From positions 1 to 56,064 of IMG/VR virus record IMGVR_UViG_3300024500_000038: a stretch of DNA of 56,064 nucleotides. One strand, written 5' to 3'. Positions 51,445 to 56,064 of the stretch are shown here, piece after piece; the stretch's first letter is position 1, and the number at the start of each line of letters is the position of its first letter. The position numbers and the translations under genes are program-made. Below the pieces are notes generated by a model, which was not told the DNA's origin, did no database searches, and saw nothing but the letters and a program-made list of their open reading frames with translations. Source of the stretch: a virus.

Positions 51445-51996
51445 CTACGCGACTTCATTACCCCATACGTCCCAGCCAGGGTACGGTCTACGCGCGAACA
51501 ACTCGATCTTACGCATGCCCGGATACAACTGATCTATACGCTCATGCACAGCATCAGGCTTCCTGCTATGCTCCATTCGCGGCGCCATAACTACCTGTCT
51601 GACGCTCTCGTCAGACAGCTTCAAAGGCCTACCAGACTTGCAAGGGCTACCAACCAACACAAGCTCCGTCGTAGGCTTTACAACGCTAGGACGGACGCCC
51701 TGCGCGCCCACAGGCGTACCATCCTGCTTCGTCTTCACCCACACAAAGCCAACCCCCCTATACGCTAAGCCCCAGCCTCGCAATAAGTCCAGCGCAGCGT
51801 CCAGACGCGGACCAGTAGCCCACATAAACACCACGCTGCGCGAATGCAACAGCTGCTGGACAGGCAACGCCAACAGATCAGCGTCGCTCATCGTTGGGTA
51901 GAACTTCGCGGCGGCGCCCCACTTATCCTGGCTACCGCTATACGACCACGGGGGGTCACACAACACTACGTCATACTGAACGGAAGGGAAATCCAT
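51445..51996 (-). CDS. MT-A70-like DNA adenine methyltransferase
   Basis: The 183-residue protein has YDVVLCDPPWSYSG with the DPPW catalytic motif at residues 14-17, then FMWATGPRLDAALDLLRGWG (the later core strand and helix) and GFVWVKTKQDG. This is the fold of MT-A70-type and small phage N6-adenine methylases, which methylate adenine in DNA. GAGG lies five nt before the ATG at 51996; the GTG at 52002 is less well placed. The phage could protect its DNA from host restriction, or mark promoters. No cognate endonuclease was seen. Confidence 0.85.
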   Translation of the reverse strand: MDFPSVQYDVVLCDPPWSYSGSQDKWGAAAKFYPTMSDADLLALPVQQLLHSRSVVFMWATGPRLDAALDLLRGWGLAYRGVGFVWVKTKQDGTPVGAQGVRPSVVKPTTELVLVGSPCKSGRPLKLSDESVRQVVMAPRMEHSRKPDAVHERIDQLYPGMRKIELFARRPYPGWDVWGNEVA

Positions 51997-52140
51997 ATAC
52001 ACCTCGGTACGTTATAACATGGCTTCTACGGCGGGAGAAAGTCAATTTTGAGGAGATGTTCCGTAGGCGTGGGGATCGTAAGAAAAAAATAATAAGGGGG
52101 CGGGGGCTTGCCATACCCCCCTGCCACACACGGTGTGTGA

Positions 52141-52156
52141 GGGAGGGAGGGGAGGG
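52141..52156 (+). other. G-quadruplex motif with one-base loops
   Basis: The run GGGAGGGAGGGGAGGG has four G-tracts of three or more separated by single A bases, the form expected to give a very stable parallel quadruplex in DNA or RNA. A nearby GGGGGCGGGGG (52096-52106) adds to it. It lies in the structured region upstream of the gene at 52448. Confidence 0.8.
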
Positions 52157-52184
52157 AAGGCACGGCGTCGCGTGCGTAGGGCGG

Positions 52185-52327
52185 CCCGCGGTAGCGGGCT
52201 GCTTCTCTTGGAGGGGGAGGCTTCCCCCGAACGGAAGCCATGCGGACGCATGGCCGCAGCTCCGCGCGGATGCGCGGGGCTGTAGCTCGCGCGGTAGCGC
52301 GATCTATTCCCAGCCGCGGATGCGGCT
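52185..52327 (+). repeat. Hairpin family, cluster 1 (GGTA/GGAT/GGAC loops)
   Basis: Five perfect hairpins with four-base loops: CCCGC-GGTA-GCGGG (52185-52198), CCATGC-GGAC-GCATGG (52238-52253), CCGCGC-GGAT-GCGCGG (52262-52277), TCGCGC-GGTA-GCGCGA (52287-52302) and AGCCGC-GGAT-GCGGCT (52312-52327). Stems are 5-6 bp and differ from each other, but pairing is kept and the loop stays GGAT, GGTA or GGAC, closed by C-G. Confidence 0.88.
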
Positions 52328-52447
52328 TGTTTGCGTTCCTGTTCAAAAGGCGGCGGCAGCCGACTTGCGAACAGGAGCATCCATCCCCCCAGCAAGTATG
52401 CGATACTGTCCCTGTTGGTGGTTGGAACACTCTGAAAGGAAACTAGT

Positions 52448-52828
52448 ATGGAAAAAGATAGAATGTTTGCTATTTGCCGTGCGGCGAATACCTACTTCAA
52501 GAATATCGGTCACATCGACTGGGCGACAGACCGACAGTGCAAGTCATGGAATGTGGACTATTGGCGCATAACGCAGTCCGACAATGATTTTGCTGAGCCT
52601 ACCGCGTACGTTGTCGAATTCGACCTTGCAGTCTTCACCGATTGTGAAGGCGTAGAAAGTACTTGTGAAGGTACTTGCGACATGGGCGAAAGTGAACAAT
52701 TCCGCATCCATGTAGAATCCGGTCACGACGCGGAATGTTTGATGAAATACGCGCTGGCCGACCCAGACTGCTGGATTATGTCCATCAGGTCGGAACCTGA
52801 TAGCGTGCGAAAGTGGACGACTAGATAG
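52448..52828 (+). CDS. Hypothetical acidic protein, 126 aa
   Basis: AAAGGA is seven nt before the ATG, and a likely promoter lies about 40 nt upstream. The protein is acidic with six Cys (ICRAANTY; TDCEGVESTCEGTCDMGES; HDAECL; PDCWIM), some in a C-x6-C-x3-C cluster that may bind metal. The sequence YVVEFDLAVFTDCEG looks like a strand pair. No family recognised. It is the first gene of an orphan plus-strand block. Confidence 0.65.
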   Translation: MEKDRMFAICRAANTYFKNIGHIDWATDRQCKSWNVDYWRITQSDNDFAEPTAYVVEFDLAVFTDCEGVESTCEGTCDMGESEQFRIHVESGHDAECLMKYALADPDCWIMSIRSEPDSVRKWTTR

Positions 52829-52837
52829 TTTAGACTG

Positions 52838-52859
52838 CCTGCCCGGGCAACCGGGCAGG
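52838..52859 (+). repeat. CCTGCCCG-GGCAAC-CGGGCAGG hairpin
   Basis: An 8-bp perfect stem (52838-52845 with 52852-52859) with loop GGCAAC, in the gap between the two orphan genes, just before the ribosome site of the second. It has only a weak T-tract. The core CCCGGGCAACCGGG recurs at 53179-53198, and CCCGGGCGACCGGG at 53281-53298. Confidence 0.75.
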
Positions 52860-52880
52860 TTTGAAGGAAAGGAAAGTAGA

Positions 52881-53168
52881 ATGAAACTCAAAACAATTGC
52901 AGGATTAGACGGGTACGAATTTGCTGGTGCTATCAGCAAGGCGACAGATAACGCGGAAATTGCCGAAGCGGCATATCAGCGTGCTAGAAATGCCAAACAT
53001 AACGCCAATTATCAAATTGAATGTCCGACAGTCTTTATCAGCGAAGCGGCCGCGGATTGGGATACTGTAATTTCATTGTCTGATATTCGCGCATTGGTAG
53101 CAAGCGTTGAAATTATCGCCGCAGAAAACGGTATCTTGCTGCCGCAGAATTGGCAGGTAATCTATTGA
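52881..53168 (+). CDS. Hypothetical protein, 95 aa
   Basis: GAAGGAAAGGAAAG gives a strong ribosome site before the ATG. The 95-residue protein has a Lys/Ala/Asp-rich first half (MKLKTIAGLDGYEFAGAI, then AEIAEAAYQRARNAKHNA), a Trp in AADWDTVISLSDIRALV and a helical end. No family recognised. The stop overlaps the next start (TGATG). Confidence 0.6.
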   Translation: MKLKTIAGLDGYEFAGAISKATDNAEIAEAAYQRARNAKHNANYQIECPTVFISEAAADWDTVISLSDIRALVASVEIIAAENGILLPQNWQVIY

Positions 53169-53272
53169 TGCGGCGGAATAGCCCGGGCAACCGGGCTAGA
53201 CTTCGCGAGTTTATAGGTTTTGTTCTAATATTCGCGCTCGTAGTATTGGCCAGTGGCCTAAATAACAATTGA
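53168..53272 (+). CDS. Small single-pass membrane protein, 34 aa
   Basis: The ATG overlaps the previous stop (TGATG), so it is likely translationally coupled. The 34 residues have a basic N-terminus (MRRNSPGNRARLREF) then IGFVLIFALVVLASGL, a single membrane helix, and Asn at the end. Its first codons are encoded by the second CCCGGGCAACCGGG hairpin (SPGNRA). Positive-inside rule predicts the N-terminus in the cytoplasm. Function unknown. Confidence 0.5.
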   Translation: MRRNSPGNRARLREFIGFVLIFALVVLASGLNNN

Positions 53273-53280
53273 AACTTTAC

Positions 53281-53304
53281 AGCCCGGGCGACCGGGCTTT
53301 TTTT
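53281..53304 (+). terminator. Intrinsic terminator of the orphan operon
   Basis: AGCCCG (53281-53286) and CGGGCT (53293-53298) with loop GGCGAC, followed by a run of seven T. It ends the transcript of the genes 52448-53272. The stem belongs to the same hairpin type as 52838-52859 and 53179-53198, but only this copy has the T-tract. Confidence 0.9.
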
Positions 53305-53312
53305 CCGGCCGG

Positions 53313-53349
53313 CCATTGAAGCCCAGCAGGTATGCGAGGGCTTCAATGG
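53313..53349 (+). repeat. 12-bp inverted repeat with conserved motif in the loop
   Basis: CCATTGAAGCCC (53313-53324) pairs with GGGCTTCAATGG (53338-53349); the 13-nt loop is AGCAGGTATGCGA. The string CCCAGCAGGTATGCGA matches CCCAGCAAGTATGCGA at 52387-52402 with one change. Here the motif sits in the loop; there it sits in a likely promoter. Confidence 0.85.
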
Positions 53350-53511
53350 TGAGAGTAAAAGACAGTGTCACAAAGTGACGGCCTGATTATTTGTAGATAA
53401 TAGAATCAATATTAGACTCCACAAAAATAGTAATAGTAACCACGCGCTCCACTATATAGATCCATATACACATACACACATCGTTCTCTCAACCCTTTCA
53501 GTGGCGCGTAG

Positions 53512-53853
53512 CGCTGCGGATGCAGCGGTACGCAGGTCGCGTCCTTCCTCCCAGCTTTCTTCTACACAGGGCGTAGGTGGCGCGTGTGCGTCGCGGTAGC
53601 GTCCACATGCAGTGGGCGGTTGTGCTTTGCGAAGCGTAGGCGGTGCCTGGGATCAGGTATAGCCGTAGCGCAGCAGCTTCTCAATTCCCTCGCCGGGCAG
53701 TCGCCGGGCAACACATACACGCAGGTAAGCGGGTGCCTCGCCGGGCCGCGCGGGGCGCCGCGGTAGCGGCGTCCTGCGGCTGCGCGGAGCGCTGCGGATG
53801 CAGCGGTCTGCACCCCGCGGTAGCGGGGTTAGCACATAGCTGCGCGGATGCGC
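53512..53853 (+). repeat. Hairpin family, cluster 2 (GGAT/GGTA loops)
   Basis: Perfect hairpins of the same type as cluster 1: CGCTGC-GGAT-GCAGCG (53512-53527) and the same again at 53790-53805 (a 20-base identical stretch), CCTG-GGAT-CAGG (53646-53657), CGCCGC-GGTA-GCGGCG (53756-53771), ACCCCGC-GGTA-GCGGGGT (53812-53829) and GCGC-GGAT-GCGC (53842-53853). Stems vary, loops do not. Confidence 0.88.
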
Positions 53854-54288
53854 GGGTATGTATTCGGGGGCCTCACAATTTGCTGTCGCTGTGCTATCCC
53901 CCTTGATGCGTTACACAAAGCGTGGAGTAGGGAAAAGGATCGCGAAGCGCACATACTTCTTCTCGGCAGCAGTGCGCCCACGCTCGCCTACCTGATTGCG
54001 TACTGTTCGTAGTGGGGGCAGATCGTATAGACACAAGCCTAAGCGTGGAAGCACGTCAGCTGCCGGGAAAAATTTTTTGGCCTTTCTGGGGGGAGTCTGG
54101 CCAGTTGTCGTACTGCACTAGGTCGCGCGCAATTGTGGAGGGCGCGCGCTTGGGCTGGCCGTTGGGGTTGTTCGGGCTGTCGATCGTGTCGCGCTAGGTG
54201 GTGCGGGTATGTGGCAATTTCGCTGTTGGCTACGTTCGCGCAACCTTGTTGCATTCTTTCGCGAAGCTCCGCGCGTTTTACACTCCGT

Positions 54289-54318
54289 TTGTCCGATTGC
54301 GTCCACTTGTCGTATACT
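54289..54318 (+). promoter_or_regulatory. Candidate promoter for the 54363 gene
   Basis: TTGTCC (54289-54294), 18-nt spacer, TATACT (54313-54318). A stem-loop (GCCTGC/GCAGGC, 54326-54343) would be near the 5' end of the message. Confidence 0.55.
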
Positions 54319-54362
54319 GTGCTGTGCCTGCGGCGTTGCAGGCCTGAAGGGTAATAGATCCA

Positions 54363-54674
54363 ATGTTTGATTATCTTACGCGCGCGGAAGTTACGCGGCT
54401 GGCTGTCCGGCTGGCGTGGTACGCGCTCTGCTTGCTTGGTTGTTTGTTTGCCGTTGGGTTGTGTTGTGCGTCCATTCTGGGGGCGTTTGATGTACCGGGC
54501 GTTATTCCATCGGATCGCATTAAATACGCGCGCGTTGCGTTGTTGGTGTTGTCTGGCATGGCGTCCATGGGGGCGTGGTGGTCAATCGATGACGCGCTCC
54601 GCGGCGCGGCGTTTCTGTCGTTTGGCCGTGGTTTGTCCCTGCGTGCGCGGGGTGTAAAGGGTGCAGGTAATTAG
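54363..54674 (+). CDS. Membrane protein, 103 aa
   Basis: Two hydrophobic segments (residues about 14-40, LAWYALCLLGCLFAVGLCCA, and about 57-75, ARVALLVLSGMASMGAWW) give a two-pass membrane protein with a basic C-terminus. AAGGG is 11 nt before the ATG, a little long. High GC codons set it apart from the core phage genes. No family recognised. Confidence 0.55.
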   Translation: MFDYLTRAEVTRLAVRLAWYALCLLGCLFAVGLCCASILGAFDVPGVIPSDRIKYARVALLVLSGMASMGAWWSIDDALRGAAFLSFGRGLSLRARGVKGAGN

Positions 54675-54675
54675 A

Positions 54676-55239
54676 ATGAGTGAACATGACATTGATAAAG
54701 TGCGCGCGATAATTAAGGCGTCGTCGGTCTTGGCGTCTGGTATAGAGTGCGCGCTATTGGCGGCGGGTTGCCATCGCGCTTATGCAAAACAAATAAGCTT
54801 TGATGTCGTATTTGAGTGGGCGCGCCTTAGCGGATCGGATCCATACCGCGCTCCGCGTGCTAGTGTGGGATCTGTGGCCGCTATGGTGGCGGGGTATTAC
54901 CGGCTGGCGGTGTGCTGGGATTATCCCGATGATGTCGCGGCAGGTGTGACGGCGCAAAAGCTCTGCGATACGGTCGCGGCTGTGTCTGCGCTTGATGGGC
55001 GGTGGTCGTTGGGTATCACATCGCCTCCTGTGCGCATTGTGCCTGTTGGCGTGTGGCGTTCGATGTCTGCTGATGGGGTCGCGCGCTTATTGGTTGCTGT
55101 ATCGCATGGTGTCCGAAGTCAAGGGGTGGATAATTTGACGCGGACACATCGTGATACCGGTTTTGCTCTGGTGTCTCTTGATGGGGAATTGCCGCTGTCG
55201 GCATATCTCGATCATGTCGCAGAGAATAAAGGGGAATAG
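54676..55239 (+). CDS. Hypothetical protein, 187 aa
   Basis: The ATG at 54676 follows the previous stop by one base. The protein is mixed helix/strand, rich in Ala and Val (SVGSVAAMVAGYYRLAVC; VAAGVTAQKLCDTVAAVSAL; DGVARLLVAVSHGVRS). Its codons are very GC-rich, like those of the neighbours. Not recognised. In the orphan operon that ends the window. Confidence 0.55.
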   Translation: MSEHDIDKVRAIIKASSVLASGIECALLAAGCHRAYAKQISFDVVFEWARLSGSDPYRAPRASVGSVAAMVAGYYRLAVCWDYPDDVAAGVTAQKLCDTVAAVSALDGRWSLGITSPPVRIVPVGVWRSMSADGVARLLVAVSHGVRSQGVDNLTRTHRDTGFALVSLDGELPLSAYLDHVAENKGE

Positions 55240-55243
55240 TGTT

Positions 55244-55543
55244 ATGGGATTGGATTTTGAGGGCGCGTTGTTCGCGTGGTTAGGTTATGATTCCGACGCG
55301 GTGAAAAACGTCGTGTATGACATTGTGAAGGATCCAGACACGGGCGAATATGCCGATTCATACTTTAGTTGGGCTGGTTGCGATTGTTGCAACCTTGACG
55401 GGGCTACGCGTGGCGGGTCTGTCTATGACGTCAACATTATTGCATTCGGCGCAGGGTCTGAGATCATCGGCCAGACTCTGGCGCAGGTCTGCGGGGATTG
55501 CTTGTACGGTCTGGAGTATGGGGAGTGGCCAGATAATGAGTAG
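55244..55543 (+). CDS. Cys-containing hypothetical protein, 99 aa
   Basis: AAAGGGG is nine nt before the ATG at 55244, which is favoured over the upstream frame start. The 99-residue acidic protein contains GCDCCN (three Cys in four residues) at about residues 45-50 and CGDC near residue 84, a possible metal site. Function unknown. The stop is inside the start of the next gene (ATGAGTAG). Confidence 0.6.
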   Translation: MGLDFEGALFAWLGYDSDAVKNVVYDIVKDPDTGEYADSYFSWAGCDCCNLDGATRGGSVYDVNIIAFGAGSEIIGQTLAQVCGDCLYGLEYGEWPDNE

Positions 55544-56064
55544 ACGCGAATTACCGGTTTTCACCGATTCGGTGATACCTAAAAGCGGGATAAGTTCCAA
55601 CGGTAAACTGGGCGGCTGTGGCGCTACCTATCGCGCGGTTGGTTGCGGCGTCGCGTCTGGTACCTGTCCGGCTACTTGTTCCTATCTTCCAGAGTCCGCA
55701 GGCGGTTTGCCTGCGGCGCTTTGGTCGGCGCGTCTGGTAGCGGGGGCGGCAGGTTTTCCGGCCGTGCAGGCGGCCGCGCTAGAATGGGCGGCGGATCTGG
55801 CCGCAGGGCGTGCCAAGCTTGATAGGTGTTACGTCTTGGGGGCGCCTGCGGAATTCTCCGCGCGGCGCGCGCCGGGGTTGGATTCGTCCACGGGTTTGAT
55901 TCCGGGCGGGCTTGATGTGCGTTTGCACGTTAGCGGGGATTTCCTCCGGGCAGATAGGCGGTTTGATGCGGCGCGTCTTACCCGTTGTATTGATTGGGAA
56001 TATGTCGATCGCGTTTGCGAATTTGCCGCTATGCATCGCGGCCGCTGTTGGGTTTATACTCAAG
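55536..56064 (+). CDS. Cys-rich phage protein, gp88-like, truncated by window end
   Basis: ATG at 55536 with GGGGAG upstream; the frame stays open to the window end (176 codons). The protein shows NGKLGGCGATYRAVGCGVAS then GTCPATCSYLP, with three or four close Cys, later RCYVLGAP, and LDVRLHVSGDFLRADRRF, YTQ at the end. I recognise this as the pattern of a phage family with a Cys-rich N-terminal box and an RxHVSGDF motif (gp88/DUF7227 type), with no settled function. The C-terminus is missing. Confidence 0.65.
   Translation, partial: MSRRELPVFTDSVIPKSGISSNGKLGGCGATYRAVGCGVASGTCPATCSYLPESAGGLPAALWSARLVAGAAGFPAVQAAALEWAADLAAGRAKLDRCYVLGAPAEFSARRAPGLDSSTGLIPGGLDVRLHVSGDFLRADRRFDAARLTRCIDWEYVDRVCEFAAMHRGRCWVYTQ

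Larger units (their letters stand above)
52003..52447. other. Structured non-coding region before the orphan genes
   Basis: About 445 nt with no credible gene. It holds GGGGG/CCCCC and CACACA-CGG-TGTGTG hairpins (52095-52139), a G-quadruplex motif (52141-52156), five perfect GGAT/GGTA/GGAC-loop hairpins (52185-52327), a GGCTTCC/GGAAGCC pair (52219-52239), an 8-bp inverted repeat TCCTGTTC/GAACAGGA (52337-52344, 52369-52376), then the motif CCCAGCAAGTATGCGATACT that looks like a promoter (-10 GATACT at 52402). The open frames that cross it are by-products of its GC-richness. Confidence 0.75.
53350..54362. other. Kilobase without clear genes
   Basis: About 1 kb with no gene I can support. The first 130 nt are AT-rich (about 53380-53500), then from 53500 to 53870 GC-rich hairpins dominate, including CGCCGGGC three times (53691, 53702, 53740 approximately). 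From 53870 it holds loose GC-rich repeats such as GCGCGC...GCGCGC near 54125. A promoter for the next gene is at 54289-54318, followed by a hairpin GCCTGC-GGCGTT-GCAGGC (54326-54343). Confidence 0.7.

Noticed and set aside
52026-52571. Frames in the structured non-coding region (52026-52430 minus, 51894-52571 plus)
   Set aside because: Arg/Pro/Gly-rich translations of GC-rich hairpins; the plus frame crosses the methylase start and the next gene without a ribosome site.
53512-53853. Repeats as a CRISPR array
   Set aside because: No constant repeat with spacers of equal length; repeated units are palindromes with different stems at irregular distances.
54012-54197. 61-codon plus-strand frame in the kilobase gap
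   Set aside because: No ribosome site, no coupling and mixed composition; could be real but cannot be supported.

Overview
The window is most of the genome, or a large part of it, of a tailed double-stranded DNA bacteriophage, almost certainly a podovirus. It has large terminase, a 738-residue portal, scaffold, HK97-type capsid protein, cement and adaptor proteins, a nozzle-like tail protein and three consecutive ejection-type internal virion proteins. No tail tube, sheath or tape-measure gene is visible. I saw no integrase, tRNA, rRNA or CRISPR array. The host cannot be fixed from the sequence; coding is bacterial (ATG/GTG/TTG starts, purine-rich ribosome binding sites).

Layout. (1) 155-8030, plus strand: an early operon for recombination and replication. 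It holds a VRR-NUC-like nuclease, an ERF single-strand annealing protein, a Mu Gam-like protein, a winged-helix initiator whose gene carries three perfect 24-bp iterons next to an AT-rich tract (a probable origin, as in lambda O), a candidate helicase loader and a DnaB helicase. (2) 7918-45001, minus strand: the late operon, read from about 45 kb down. The order is small basic proteins, two paralogous virion-type proteins, small and large terminase, a small membrane peptide, portal, scaffold, capsid, cement, adaptor, holin-like membrane proteins, fibre and tailspike genes, a 20-residue-repeat protein, nozzle, then 443-, 604- and 3301-residue internal proteins. Junctions are mostly TAATG, TGATG or ATGA overlaps, so translation is tightly coupled. 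A single DUF3310-like gene (41413-41670) sits on the plus strand inside this block, behind a palindromic divergent promoter. (3) 45065-46405, plus strand: dUTPase, ThyX and a LuxR-type HTH protein, closed by a strong terminator. (4) 46435-51996, minus strand: SSB, CHAP endolysin, SNase-like nuclease, several small proteins that look like the Tad2/DUF2829 fold, two HTH regulators and an MT-A70-like DNA adenine methylase. (5) 52003-56064, plus strand: a visibly GC-richer region with small orphan genes, about 1.5 kb of non-coding DNA full of short perfect hairpins, a G-quadruplex motif, and a truncated Cys-rich gene running off the window end.

The most unusual material is the hairpin family at 52.1-53.9 kb, where stems differ but the four-base loop is GGAT, GGTA or GGAC. 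Next come the iteron origin inside the initiator gene, the giant polyvalent virion protein with an HEXXH motif and an ADP-ribosyltransferase-like segment, the cluster of possible anti-Thoeris (Tad2-like) genes, and a set of -10-like boxes only 5-7 nt before start codons that suggests leaderless mRNAs. All function calls come from reading motifs by eye; no search was run.
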